From: Pseudomonadota bacterium
GTDB lineage: Bacteria > Pseudomonadota > Gammaproteobacteria > Pseudomonadales > Halieaceae
Reading direction: 5' to 3'
DNA: 54,987 bases
Assembly (NCBI GenBank): GCA_002862405.1
Contig: PKCZ01000145.1
Coordinates: 1 to 54,987, forward strand
The translations under genes and the position numbers were made by a program. The notes under the pieces were generated by a model, which was not told where the DNA came from, did not search any database, and saw nothing but the letters and a program-made list of their open reading frames with translations. The number at the start of each line of letters is the position of its first letter. Within the stretch, counting starts at the first letter, position 1. This document shows positions 19,967 through 30,091 of the stretch, piece after piece.

Positions 19967-21922
19967 ATGATGTCTCGCGAGCAAATTAAACTACTCTGGT
20001 TAATGGCCGTAATCACGGTTCCTATGGGTTGCATGACGGAGCAATCGTCGGAACAGCTTGAGGCCATTGTGCCTACGAAAGAGGCCCTATCTGTGGGTAT
20101 GGCGGGTGATGAGCCGGCCGATATCAGCCGTTACCTTCTTGCAAATGGTGTCTCATCGCCGCAACTATCGCCAGACGGACAGCAAATAATTTTTCGATCG
20201 TCAATAACTGGTGTACCCCAACTTTGGACCCTGCCGATAGATGGCGGCACCCCTACTCAACTGACCTTTGGCAACGGCATTACTTTCGCCAGATGGTTGC
20301 CCGACAGTTCTGGTGTTCTCTACGGAGCTGACAATAATGGTGACGAGCAAGAGTCTTATTTATTGATTGATCGCAATGGCTCCGCTGAGCGGGAGATTTT
20401 TTCTGCAACAAATGGAGGTTTCCGATCGTTCGGCGATATCAGCGCTGACAACGACACATTTTTTTTCGCCTCTACGGAACGAACAGGACTGGACTATGAC
20501 ATCTATGAGGGATCGATTTCCTCAGGTGAGATGGAAATGGTCCTTGAGGGTAGTTACGGAAATTTTGCTCATGTGCTGTCGCCGGATGGCCGCTATCTCG
20601 TCGTTTCTGAAACCGTGGGAGAGGACTCTGACTATCTCTATTTGCTGGAGACGGCCACGGGCGAAACGCAGGTAATATCCCAACCGGAGTCTCGAGCTAA
20701 TCATAGTGATGGTGGGTTCGCGTGGTCGTCAGATGGAAAGACTTTATATTTAAGTAGTAATGCAGACCGCGAGTTCACCGCGGTGGTTGCCTACGATATT
20801 GCTAGCGCGAGGTTCGATTCGATAGTCGAGTCCGAGTTTGATTTGTCGGATGTCCGCCTGTGCGGCGAAAATGATACGTATTTGTTGTGGACTGAAAATC
20901 AAGACGGTTTTGACGTGCTTGGAGGACTCAATCTACAAACAGGTGAGTCACTAACATTCCCGGTGATCCCGGAGGGCGTCTACTCGCTCAGCTGTTCGCG
21001 GCAAACCACTACCTTAATTGTCGGGGTCAACGGTTGGCAAACCCCAGGCGATGTTTTTTCCCTCAATTTGGCTGAAGGGTCGTTCGTACATTTGGTTCGC
21101 TCTAATCTCGCGGGTATTCGAAAGGGGTCTTTGACTCGTCCAGAGAGCATTAAAATACCGGCACGAGACGGCGTTGAATTGCAGGGGCTACTTTACCTTC
21201 CAAAACAGCGCGTGCAGGCAGAGATTCCCCCAGTTATTTTCGAGGTGCATGGTGGTCCTACGGCACAATCGCGAGCAAGCTTTGATCCCGTGTCTCAATA
21301 TCACGTTGCTCGCGGTGTAGCTGTCTTCAAACCTAATGTCCGCGGTTCCACAGGATTTGGGCGCACCTACGTAAAGCTAGACGACCAGAAGCAGCGCTTA
21401 GACAGCGTTCGAGATTTGGTCGACATGCTTGAGTTTTTGAGCGTGGATGGGCGGGTTGACACGTCCCGTGCGGCGGTATCCGGTGGATCTTATGGCGGCT
21501 ATATGGTTAATGCTGTATTGGCATCGTATCCGGAGGCATTTACTGCTGGAGTAGCCCGATATGGTGTGGCCGATTGGGTAACAGCGCTAGAGGTTGCGTC
21601 ACCGGCCTTGAAAGCTTCTGACCGAATCGAGTATGGCGACATTCGTGACCCTGAGTGGAGGGAGTTCTACAAGATTAATTCGCCAATCAGACAGGCGGAT
21701 AAGATTAAAGTGCCAGTGCTTTATTCGCATGGCGAAAAGGACCCAAGGATTGATATCTATGAGACGGAAGTAATGGTGCGAACATTGCGAAAGAATGGTA
21801 TCGAGGCCCCATATATTAAGGTACCCGATGAGGGACACGGATGGCGGAAGTTATCCAATAGACTTTTCTATTACAGGTACCAAGCTCGGTTCATCGAATC
21901 ACAGTTAGGCATTACTCACTGA
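19967..21922 (+). CDS. S9 family prolyl oligopeptidase-like peptidase (lipoprotein)
   Basis: WD40-like beta-propeller repeats; GGSYGGYM serine nucleophile motif; DEGHGW. Confidence 0.93.
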   Translation: MMSREQIKLLWLMAVITVPMGCMTEQSSEQLEAIVPTKEALSVGMAGDEPADISRYLLANGVSSPQLSPDGQQIIFRSSITGVPQLWTLPIDGGTPTQLTFGNGITFARWLPDSSGVLYGADNNGDEQESYLLIDRNGSAEREIFSATNGGFRSFGDISADNDTFFFASTERTGLDYDIYEGSISSGEMEMVLEGSYGNFAHVLSPDGRYLVVSETVGEDSDYLYLLETATGETQVISQPESRANHSDGGFAWSSDGKTLYLSSNADREFTAVVAYDIASARFDSIVESEFDLSDVRLCGENDTYLLWTENQDGFDVLGGLNLQTGESLTFPVIPEGVYSLSCSRQTTTLIVGVNGWQTPGDVFSLNLAEGSFVHLVRSNLAGIRKGSLTRPESIKIPARDGVELQGLLYLPKQRVQAEIPPVIFEVHGGPTAQSRASFDPVSQYHVARGVAVFKPNVRGSTGFGRTYVKLDDQKQRLDSVRDLVDMLEFLSVDGRVDTSRAAVSGGSYGGYMVNAVLASYPEAFTAGVARYGVADWVTALEVASPALKASDRIEYGDIRDPEWREFYKINSPIRQADKIKVPVLYSHGEKDPRIDIYETEVMVRTLRKNGIEAPYIKVPDEGHGWRKLSNRLFYYRYQARFIESQLGITH

Positions 21923-22008
21923 GCGAGATACATCCACTGGTAAGTGTTACGCGCTGCTGAAGGACTCCTTAGTCGAGGTAAACTATGCAGAACACGGAGG
22001 TCATCATG

Positions 22009-22584
22009 TCCCGGATTAAACCGCTGTCACCCACGCAGCTTGCAGACTTTAAACCCATGTTTGACGTGTTGGAAAACACCATGGGATACATCCCTAATAA
22101 TCTTCTCTCAATGGCTCATTGGCCTGAATTACTGACGGCTTTTGGCGGCATTGGCGCCACGATACTGCAGTCCGGAGAACTCGATCGCGGTTTGAAACAG
22201 CTGGTGGCCATGGTAGCGAGTGCGGCGCATGGCTGTCACTACTGTCAGGCGCATACGTCACACTCCGCACACAAGCTGGGTGTATCTCAGGAAAAAGTCG
22301 AAGCGACCTTCGAGTTCGAGTCCTCATCGCTATTTAGCGATGCAGAGCGCGCCGCCTTGAAACTAGCATGGCATGCCGCACTTCAGCCCAATGCATCGAG
22401 TGATAGCGATTTTGCGTCGCTGAAGGAGCATTACTCCGATCGCGAAATCGTTGAAATAGTAAGTGTAATCGCGTTATTTGGGTTTCTGAACCGATGGAGT
22501 GACACGATGGGCTCAGAGCTAGAACCCTTGCCGCAAGCCTTTGCGGAGTCCATCAATCTTGGCGCCCGCAGGCTCGGCAGCTGA
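22009..22584 (+). CDS. Carboxymuconolactone decarboxylase/AhpD-like protein
   Basis: AAHGCHYCQAHTSHSAHKLGV CxxC...H motif. Confidence 0.85.
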   Translation, partial: SRIKPLSPTQLADFKPMFDVLENTMGYIPNNLLSMAHWPELLTAFGGIGATILQSGELDRGLKQLVAMVASAAHGCHYCQAHTSHSAHKLGVSQEKVEATFEFESSSLFSDAERAALKLAWHAALQPNASSDSDFASLKEHYSDREIVEIVSVIALFGFLNRWSDTMGSELEPLPQAFAESINLGARRLGS

Positions 22585-22684
22585 CCGGTCATCTAAGCCC
22601 AGGAATAGCGACACTCCCGCTGATAGAACGATGATAAGCTGATACAGTGCGCCGCGACATACAGATGAAGTGGTTTAAAACGTT

Positions 22685-23059
22685 ATGCAACATCCCGGTT
22701 TTGCCCAATTAGTCGGCTTTGAGGTTTTTCCAGAGAGCGATGGCACTGGAAAAGGACAGTTAACGATTACTGAACCTCATAAGAATCCCAACGGTGTGGT
22801 TCACGGCGGAGCCTTATTTACATTGGTAGACACAGTCATGGCTGCGACATTGACTCACTGTTTAAGTGAAGGTGCGATTTGCGCCACACTTCAGATATCG
22901 ATGAATTTTCTGAGGCCTGTTGTCGGTGGCGTGGTTGAATGCGAGGCCCGATTGGTAAACAAAGGTAAGCGCTTCGCCAACGTTCGCGGTGAGCTTTATG
23001 TTCAGGAGAAGCTTGTGGGGACAGCCGATGGTAACTTTGCCATCATGCAAGCCCCCTAA
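22685..23059 (+). CDS. PaaI-type hotdog thioesterase
   Basis: NPNGVVHGGALFTLVDTVMAAT. Confidence 0.9.
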   Translation: MQHPGFAQLVGFEVFPESDGTGKGQLTITEPHKNPNGVVHGGALFTLVDTVMAATLTHCLSEGAICATLQISMNFLRPVVGGVVECEARLVNKGKRFANVRGELYVQEKLVGTADGNFAIMQAP

Positions 23060-23086
23060 CTCGTTCACGAAATAGCCCTCTCGCAA

Positions 23087-23566
23087 TTACGCCTGCGCTA
23101 CCACCAAAATTCCGGGATGGAGCGAGACAACACGAACGCGGTCGCCACTGGCTAGCGATTTGTCGCCTTCCTCAAGCGCAAGTTCAACGCGCCACGAGAC
23201 GCCAGAGAATTGATGCGTGGACTGAGTCTCGCGATCTAAGAGGCTCGATAGCGCAAACTCATAACCGACAAAGTCCGAACTATGACCAGAGCGAGGAGGT
23301 TCAGCCGCCTGATATTGCTTGAGCGGTTTCCAAAGTAATACGCCCAAGATAAATGACAGCACACCCATCACGGCGAACCCAGTTAACCAATCGCCTGGTA
23401 CTACCCCTAGGTAAATGAGTAGGGCGGTAATGAGCGATCCGAGCCCGGCGAGGAAGAGCACGATAGTGCTCATGCCCAGTACGACCAGCTCTATAACGAG
23501 CGCAAGCGCGCCTATCGCAAACCAGAAGCTCGCTGGGTTTTCGCCGAAGTATTCAAGCAGTGTCAC
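23087..23566 (-). CDS. NfeD-like membrane protein
   Basis: TM segments plus C-terminal OB-like region (SGVSWRVELALEEGDKSLASGDRVRVVSLHPGILVVA); paired with SPFH gene. Confidence 0.88.
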   Translation of the reverse strand: MTLLEYFGENPASFWFAIGALALVIELVVLGMSTIVLFLAGLGSLITALLIYLGVVPGDWLTGFAVMGVLSFILGVLLWKPLKQYQAAEPPRSGHSSDFVGYEFALSSLLDRETQSTHQFSGVSWRVELALEEGDKSLASGDRVRVVSLHPGILVVAQA

Positions 23567-24509
23567 TGGTCTTTCCTTGCACCTCGTTTAATCGATTGAC
23601 GATGGTCATTGCTTCGGCCACCACATTGGATGCATTTGTCTGTGTATCGCTAAGCAGTACGACAGAAGAGTCGCGTGCGATGGCTTGCTTTGCTGTGATT
23701 GCTTGCTCTGCCAAGTCCAGTTGCACGGCCTTTTGACCGTCTTCTGTGTTCGCAGCCGCACCGACTTTGTTCAGGGCCTCAGCCTTCGCTTCTGCGACCG
23801 CAATGATCGCGTTTGCTTCACCTTCCGCCTTCAAAATCTGCTCGGATTTTTCAGCCTCAGCTGCGAGTACTCGGGCCCGTTTTTCTCCCTCGGCAACGTT
23901 GATTGACGATTGACGTTCACCCTCGGACTCGAGGATGGCCGCGCGTTTTTCTCGCTCAGCCTTCATCTGCCGTTCCATGGCATCGAGTACAGTGCGTGGT
24001 GGTTCAATATCTTTAATTTCGTAGCGGAGTACCATGACGCCCCAGGGTCCAGCTGCCTCGTTAATTTGCGAGACGATATTGTTGTTCAGCGCCTCACGCT
24101 CCTCGAAGGTTTTATCGAGCTCGATTTTTCCGATCTCACTTCGCATGGTCGTCTGCGCGAGCTGGGTAACTGCATAGACGTAGTCGTCAACACCATACGA
24201 CGCTTTGTAGGGATCGAGTACCTTCAAATACAGAACGCCATCGACAATCAGTGAGATGTTGTCTCGCGTAATCGCAGCCTGAGATGGGACGTCAACCGCC
24301 TGCTCTTTCAGGGTTCTGTTATAAGCGACCCGATCAAAGAATGGGTTAAGGAAATTAAGCCCTGCTTCCAGAGTGCGGGTGTACTTACCAAAACGTTCAA
24401 CTACAAAGGCGCGGTTTTGCGGAACAAACTTGACTGCCTTGGTTAGAACGACAATCAGCACGAGCGCAATTGCGACAGAACTTATCAAACCAAATGATAG
24501 AAACTGCAT
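23553..24509 (-). CDS. SPFH/Band 7 (stomatin-like) protein
   Basis: FVPQNRAFVVERFGKYTRTLEAGLNFLNPF...DVPSQAAITRDNI. Confidence 0.93.
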   Translation of the reverse strand: MQFLSFGLISSVAIALVLIVVLTKAVKFVPQNRAFVVERFGKYTRTLEAGLNFLNPFFDRVAYNRTLKEQAVDVPSQAAITRDNISLIVDGVLYLKVLDPYKASYGVDDYVYAVTQLAQTTMRSEIGKIELDKTFEEREALNNNIVSQINEAAGPWGVMVLRYEIKDIEPPRTVLDAMERQMKAEREKRAAILESEGERQSSINVAEGEKRARVLAAEAEKSEQILKAEGEANAIIAVAEAKAEALNKVGAAANTEDGQKAVQLDLAEQAITAKQAIARDSSVVLLSDTQTNASNVVAEAMTIVNRLNEVQGKTSDTA

Positions 24510-24525
24510 GACTACCCCCTCTTAA

Positions 24526-24541
24526 TTTAGTGTGTACTAAA
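24526..24541. promoter_or_regulatory. Inverted repeat upstream of SPFH-NfeD pair
   Basis: TTTAGT-GTGT-ACTAAA. Confidence 0.35.
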
Positions 24542-24614
24542 TAAACTAGGGTCACTGCCCCTTAAATTCAAGTGTAGGAGCTGATTTCAGAGAGGCAAAG
24601 GTTTTTTCTTAGGG

Positions 24615-25055
24615 CTATTCCATCGATCGGAACATGAGTGCGAGACGTTTCCCGCGACTCAGATTTTCGAGAAAGTCTTTAGCGTTGTCTTCGCGCGATA
24701 AGAAGTCCGAGTAACCCTGCAAAGTCTCAATGTCGACGCCGTCGAGGTTAAGAAAGCCCATCTGCCAGTCAGGAAACTCGCGCTCGTCAACTTCACCTTC
24801 AAATAAGACGTCGATAGCCGTGTGTCGCTTATCTTTTTCGATGCTGTCGAAGGTCTGTCGGACAATATCTTCTGCGCCCTCAAGTACTTGGTAAAACGAT
24901 CGATCCCGATGGAGTAAAAGCCCGGTAATGTCGCGCGATGTATTGATCCGACGAGCTTCGGTGAGGAGCTTCACCATACCAGCTGAGCCCAAGTCTAGGG
25001 TCTCGGTGCTGACATAACCCAGATGAAAGAGGTGATCACTGTTGGTTTTAGACAT
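24615..25055 (-). CDS. BLUF-domain blue-light photoreceptor
   Basis: HLGYVSTETLDLGSAGMVKLLTEARRINTSRDITGLLLHRDRSFYQVLEGAEDIVRQTFDSIEKDKRH...WQMGF, BLUF fold residues. Confidence 0.9.
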   Translation of the reverse strand: MSKTNSDHLFHLGYVSTETLDLGSAGMVKLLTEARRINTSRDITGLLLHRDRSFYQVLEGAEDIVRQTFDSIEKDKRHTAIDVLFEGEVDEREFPDWQMGFLNLDGVDIETLQGYSDFLSREDNAKDFLENLSRGKRLALMFRSME

Positions 25056-25194
25056 GCGTATGGATCTCTTGACTGCGCCTATGGTCCCCTAACTTGATTG
25101 AACTGCCAAGGTAAAATAAAGTTGACAGCTGAGATATCCAAATAGTTGGACTTTGGCTCTTTTTTTTACTATTCAAAGTCTATACGGGGGAAAT

Positions 25195-26259
25195 ATGGCA
25201 GAAGATTCAACTGCAGTTGGTATGAATAACAGCACTAAACAAGCGCTAGAAAGCCGCGCCTTAGCACCGCGATTCTACACGACCGATTGCGAGGAGATTG
25301 GATGCTACGACATTGATCCGGTTCGTGAGGAATGGGACGCCATGATGGCGGCTTTTGAGTTGGATACTAATCGGGAGCATTTCAAGCAGAATTATGAATT
25401 TGATCCTGAGACACTGGAGGCAGATCCTGAATTAAAAGCTGAGTTTCTCGATCTGCTGGTCAGCTCGATTACGGCCGAGTACTCGGGTTGTGTCTTATAT
25501 CAGGAAATCGAGAGCAAAGTAGGGGATCCTGAGATTGCAAAACTCTTCCGCTATATGGCTCGTGACGAGTCGCGGCATGCGGGGTTCATAAATCGTGCAC
25601 TGAATAAATTGGGCGTGGCCGTCGACCTGAGTGTTCTTAAGCGCGATAAAGAATATACGTACTTTCGGCCGAAATTCATTTTTTATGCGACCTACCTGTC
25701 TGAAAAGATTGGGTATGCGCGCTACATCACCATTTACCGCCATTTAGAGCGTCACCCAGAGCGCCGTTTTCATCCCATCTTTAAGTGGTTCCTAGAGTGG
25801 TGTAACGACGAGTTTGCGCATGGTGAGGCTTTTGCCCTGCTGATGCGCGCCAACCCGAAGTTGCTCACTGGATACAACAAGTTGTTCATTCGGATGTTCC
25901 TCGTATTGGTCTATACAACCATGTACGTGCGTGACCATTCACGTCCAAAGTTGTACGAGGCATTTGGTATGGATGTAACCGAGTTCGATCATACCGTTTT
26001 TGACATCACAACAGAGATTTCAAAGCAGGTGTTTCCGATGACACTGAACACGCGGGACCCTAAATTTCAGCGTGGTCTCGAGCGTTTGTTGGATTTGAAT
26101 ATTCGCCTAGATGGACTTGAAGGCGCCAGAGGTGTTGGGGCTATGCTTAAGCGTCTGACATTGCAGGTGGGCATTGGTACGACGATTCTGCGTTTATACC
26201 TGCTTCCAACAATCCCGAACCAAATGCCAAAGCAGGTGGCGATGCAACCAGCTTGGTAG
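25195..26259 (+). CDS. acsF: Mg-protoporphyrin IX monomethyl ester (oxidative) cyclase, aerobic
   Basis: FYTTDCEEIGCYDIDPVREEWDAMMAAFELDTNREHF...FLEWCNDEFAHGEAFA di-iron cyclase. Confidence 0.96.
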   Translation: MAEDSTAVGMNNSTKQALESRALAPRFYTTDCEEIGCYDIDPVREEWDAMMAAFELDTNREHFKQNYEFDPETLEADPELKAEFLDLLVSSITAEYSGCVLYQEIESKVGDPEIAKLFRYMARDESRHAGFINRALNKLGVAVDLSVLKRDKEYTYFRPKFIFYATYLSEKIGYARYITIYRHLERHPERRFHPIFKWFLEWCNDEFAHGEAFALLMRANPKLLTGYNKLFIRMFLVLVYTTMYVRDHSRPKLYEAFGMDVTEFDHTVFDITTEISKQVFPMTLNTRDPKFQRGLERLLDLNIRLDGLEGARGVGAMLKRLTLQVGIGTTILRLYLLPTIPNQMPKQVAMQPAW

Positions 26260-26272
26260 GTCTAATTTGCGT

Positions 26273-26292
26273 GCGGGTGCTTTAGCGCCCGC
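26273..26292. terminator. Stable hairpin at convergent acsF / small membrane protein ends
   Basis: GCGGGTGC-TTTA-GCGCCCGC (8 bp with one G.U); no clear T tract. Confidence 0.4.
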
Positions 26293-26551
26293 GCCAATAC
26301 TGTCTGAATTCAAAGAGGTGACATAGCCCCGCTATGGTAAGGCAGCTCAGCAGGGCTGTTGACGGTGCGTCCCAGATAGCTAGCTGAATACCGCACATAA
26401 GGAATAAGCCGGCCAACAAGTTCGGTAGAAAAGCGCTGATTGACGCGCTGTTGGCCGCGGTGTGATGCCGGCGGTACAGCACCACTATTTCAACGGCGAT
26501 AAATAAGACTATGACCGCAATCAAGGCGCCTGATTGAAGAAGAGCCGTCAT
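26282..26551 (-). CDS. Uncharacterised small membrane protein (~89 aa, 3 predicted TM) downstream of bchP
   Basis: MTALLQSGALIAVIVLFIAVEIVVLYRRHHTAANSASISAFLPNLLAGLFLMCGIQLAIWDAPSTALLSCLTIAGLCHLFEFRQYWRGR. Confidence 0.75.
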   Translation of the reverse strand: MTALLQSGALIAVIVLFIAVEIVVLYRRHHTAANSASISAFLPNLLAGLFLMCGIQLAIWDAPSTALLSCLTIAGLCHLFEFRQYWRGR

Positions 26552-26559
26552 GGTAACGA

Positions 26560-27762
26560 TCAGGCGGTTGTTTTCGACAGACCTAAGAGTTGCGCCACGT
26601 CTTTGATGAATACGCGCAGGTGCTCTTTTTTCTTCTTCTTCACCAGCTTTTTCTGTGTGTAGGCCTGCCACGTGAGTGTTTGAACGTCCTCGTCTTTACA
26701 CATTTCAACGAATTGCTCACGTCGCTTGTCGCTGTGATACCAGAAATATTGCAGTAGGCCCAAGGCGAAAAAAGTCCGGCCATGTAGCTTCATAAAGCGT
26801 TTTCGGGGTGCTCTTAAAGCGGTGGCTTTTCCCGTTACCAGGAACTCCTTGATGGCGTCAGCACTGAGGCGTCCACAGAGCATGGCGTAGTAAATGCCTT
26901 CCCCTGATGCAGGGGCCACGACACCGGCGGCATCACCAGAAACCAATAACGCTTTCCCGTCGTCCCATCGCTTCATGGGTTTCATGGGGATCGGGGCACC
27001 TTCTATCCGAATGGTTTCCGCCGTATCGAGGCCCGAGATGGCTCGTAGTTGATTGACAGACTTTTTTGCAGAGAAGTCTTTATGCGCGCTACCCACACCA
27101 ATACTGGCCGATTTTCCATGTGGGAAAACCCAAGCGTAGAAATCGGGTGATAAGCCTCCCTGGTACCAAACTTCACAGCGCTCGGGGTCGTAGTCCTCGG
27201 TTGCCGCTTCGGGTGCTTCGACAATTTCGTGGTAGGCCAGTACCCACGGGACGTCAGCGTGTTTTGGAATGCCTTGCCTTGCAACTTGTGAGCGAGCACC
27301 GTCAGCGCCCAGCACACAGCGCGCGGTGGCGGTTCTCGTCTCGGTTTCGTGGTCCTTGGAAATGTAGGTCACTCGAAGCGTGGTTTTATCGATGTACTCG
27401 ACCTTCTTGAAGGCGGCGAGCTCTAGGTCAGCACCAGCACGTTGAGCTCTCAGTCGCAGCCAAGGGTCAAATTCGTCTCTGTCCACCATGCCTACAAAGG
27501 TACCCTCGATGGGCATGTCAACTTTCTGAACCTTGGGTGAAATCATTCGCGCTGACTGGATTTCTGCTTTTAAGAGCGATCGAGGGATGTCGAACTCACC
27601 CAAAATACAGGGAGGAATCGCGCCACCACAGGGCTTAATTCTAAAAGCCCGTTCCAACAGTAGAACTTTGTGGCCAGCGAGCGCAATTTCGTGCGCTGCG
27701 GTCGCGCCCGACGGGCCGCCGCCCACAACGATCACATCGTAGTCTGTTTTTCTATCGCTCAT
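26560..27762 (-). CDS. bchP: Geranylgeranyl diphosphate/geranylgeranyl-bacteriochlorophyll reductase
   Basis: YDVIVVGGGPSGATAAHEIALAGHKVLLLERAFRIKPCGGAIPP; adjacent to bchG. Confidence 0.95.
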   Translation of the reverse strand: MSDRKTDYDVIVVGGGPSGATAAHEIALAGHKVLLLERAFRIKPCGGAIPPCILGEFDIPRSLLKAEIQSARMISPKVQKVDMPIEGTFVGMVDRDEFDPWLRLRAQRAGADLELAAFKKVEYIDKTTLRVTYISKDHETETRTATARCVLGADGARSQVARQGIPKHADVPWVLAYHEIVEAPEAATEDYDPERCEVWYQGGLSPDFYAWVFPHGKSASIGVGSAHKDFSAKKSVNQLRAISGLDTAETIRIEGAPIPMKPMKRWDDGKALLVSGDAAGVVAPASGEGIYYAMLCGRLSADAIKEFLVTGKATALRAPRKRFMKLHGRTFFALGLLQYFWYHSDKRREQFVEMCKDEDVQTLTWQAYTQKKLVKKKKKEHLRVFIKDVAQLLGLSKTTA

Positions 27763-29120
27763 GGGTTGACTCCCCCGAGTTTATTTTTGAGTGCAAAGGT
27801 GTTGTCAACGTCCGCGTCTTTCGTATCGGCGTTCACGTGTTGATCAATGTTAAATATGAGGCTGGCTGCCCATACAAATAAGGCTGCTTCTGCGAGGAAG
27901 ACGAGGCCATAGGACGCCGCTGGATTGCTCAACCAGAGCCCAGTGACATCGACTGCTACCGTACCGAGGAATCCCCCCATCGCAAATGAGATCGCCTGAG
28001 CTGCGCCCCACAAGCCCATTCGGAGTCCGTCGCGTTGCTTACGCCCTTGACCTGCGAGCATCATCATTCCGCCGATGGCCGCGACAGCAAAACTGCCGTT
28101 AGCAGCGCCTAAAACAAAGACATTGAGGTTGATTGGCCAGTTCGTACTTGTCATCCCGCCAAAAGCCAGCAAGGTCAGGGAGATGGCTGAGACAAGACAT
28201 CCGCCGCGTATCCAGAGGTGCAGGACATGGCGGGTCCGGGATTTAAACGCGTAGGTGGAAACCGCCATTGCGAACATTCCCAGCAACATACCAGCGTGTT
28301 GAGTGCCTGCCAGCGCCGTTGTCTCACCAACAGTCCATCCGAAGGTCAGTCCGACAAATGGCTCGAGAATAAGATCCTGCGCGCTGTACGCCAGCATCGA
28401 TGCGAAGACAAAAATGGTGAATCGGCGGGCATGATCCTCGCCCCACACTTCCTTGACAGCTTCCGTAAATGGGGGTTTCTTCTCTGGCTCAGTACCGCTT
28501 TTCACGGCGGGCTCAGTTGGTTTTTCAATCCCGATGATAGCAGTGAAGGTGACTACGAGGGCTATTGCCGCTGTGCCACAAACAACAGTCAGGAGCCTTG
28601 CTTCCGAGAATGGATCTAACAGTTGGCCTGTAATACCACCAGTGACTGCGAAGCCCATGATCATCATGAACCACACCAAAGAGGCGGCGGCAGGCTTTCG
28701 TTGATCGCTCACTTGCTTTGATAGAAGAACCAGAAGTGAAGTGCCTGCGGCTCCTGATCCCACGCCGATAAGAAGATAACCCAAGGCGGCAACGACGTGT
28801 CCAATCCAACCAAGCTGATTGGCCAAGGTGGCGCCATAGGCTGCGGTCATGCTTCCGATAGCCAGGATGATCATACCGCCAACGATCCATGGGGTGCGTC
28901 GACCGCCCGCGTCACTCCCATAGCCAATATAGGGCCGTGCTAGTTGTACTACGTGGTGCAATGTAATCAGGAAGCCTGGGACGGATGCCGCCAGTGCGTA
29001 CTCCACGACCATAATTCGATTAAGGGTGTTGGTCGGTAAAAAGATGAGGGCGCCGAGACAGGTTTGAATTAGCCCCAATCGAACAATAGCAAGCCACGAG
29101 AGAGTTTTTAGCTCAGCCAA
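27759..29120 (-). CDS. BCD/PucC-family MFS protein (bacteriochlorophyll-associated, Bch2-like)
   Basis: LSWLAIVRLGLIQTCLGALIFLPTNTLNRIMVVEYALAASVPGFLITLHHVVQLARP; 12 TM; between bchP and bchG. Confidence 0.92.
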   Translation of the reverse strand: MAELKTLSWLAIVRLGLIQTCLGALIFLPTNTLNRIMVVEYALAASVPGFLITLHHVVQLARPYIGYGSDAGGRRTPWIVGGMIILAIGSMTAAYGATLANQLGWIGHVVAALGYLLIGVGSGAAGTSLLVLLSKQVSDQRKPAAASLVWFMMIMGFAVTGGITGQLLDPFSEARLLTVVCGTAAIALVVTFTAIIGIEKPTEPAVKSGTEPEKKPPFTEAVKEVWGEDHARRFTIFVFASMLAYSAQDLILEPFVGLTFGWTVGETTALAGTQHAGMLLGMFAMAVSTYAFKSRTRHVLHLWIRGGCLVSAISLTLLAFGGMTSTNWPINLNVFVLGAANGSFAVAAIGGMMMLAGQGRKQRDGLRMGLWGAAQAISFAMGGFLGTVAVDVTGLWLSNPAASYGLVFLAEAALFVWAASLIFNIDQHVNADTKDADVDNTFALKNKLGGVNP

Positions 29121-30024
29121 AATGACCTCCCATTGCGAGTGCAGAGACCATCATGCCCGAGACGTATTGAGTGACGCCCACACCGTTGTACCACGGAGCA
29201 AGTTGACGCGGATTTGTCAGGAATCGAAGCATCGCTAACAGCTGGCCGCCAATCAAAACAGCAACCAGGCCAGCAGCGACAGTATGCCCCCAGGTTGCCA
29301 GTAACCAGAGGACGCCGAGCTGGGGAGTGATCATGACGAGACATGCGAATTTGGCGGCGCGCTCGGGTCCCATTTGGACCGGAAGCGTTCTAATGCCCAC
29401 CGCGATATCACCGTCGATGGCTTTAAAGTCATTCAAGGTCATGATGCCATGCGCTCCCAGACTATAAAGCGCCGCAATGATTAAAATAGAAGTGCTGGGA
29501 AGCTGACCGCCGATCACAATCGCGGCGCCCGTAATCCAGGCTAATCCCTCGTAGCTCACGGCAACGGAGAGGTTTCCCCACCACCCGTTTTGTTTTAGGC
29601 GAAGCGGGGGCGCGCTGTAGGCCCAAGCTAGAAGCAGTCCAACCGCTGTTGCGCCTGCAACCCACGGGCCGAGCACGAAACTCCAGGCCTGCGCAATGAC
29701 GCACCACACGAAAGCAAATCGAAGCGCGGCTAATTCTGAGACACGACCAGAAGGAATCGGTCTGTCCGGTTCGTTCAGTGCATCAACCTCTCGATCGTGC
29801 CAATCGTTGATGATTTGGCTCGCTCCGCAGACCAATGGGCCGGTCAGTAATATTCCGGCAAGGAAAAGCCAGGGCGCCTGGAAAGGGGTTATGCCACCCG
29901 ATACAAGACCGCACATGAGTGCCCACATGGGTGGAAACCACGTAATCGGTTTAAGGAGCTGAATGAAATCGGCGATGGACGCGCCCGATGTTGCTCCCGG
30001 GTTTACAGCCGTAGAATTGCTCAT
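29113..30024 (-). CDS. bchG: Bacteriochlorophyll synthase (ORF opens at 30063; start at MSNSTAV preferred)
   Basis: LLKPITWFPPMWALMCGLVSGG; NDWHDREVDALNEPDRPIPSGR prenyltransferase motif. Confidence 0.95.
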   Translation of the reverse strand: MSNSTAVNPGATSGASIADFIQLLKPITWFPPMWALMCGLVSGGITPFQAPWLFLAGILLTGPLVCGASQIINDWHDREVDALNEPDRPIPSGRVSELAALRFAFVWCVIAQAWSFVLGPWVAGATAVGLLLAWAYSAPPLRLKQNGWWGNLSVAVSYEGLAWITGAAIVIGGQLPSTSILIIAALYSLGAHGIMTLNDFKAIDGDIAVGIRTLPVQMGPERAAKFACLVMITPQLGVLWLLATWGHTVAAGLVAVLIGGQLLAMLRFLTNPRQLAPWYNGVGVTQYVSGMMVSALAMGGHFG

Positions 30025-30091
30025 GCCAGCATGGTGTACATGCTGGGACAAACAGTCAATCATTCATGACAATTTAATAGTAATTAAATAT

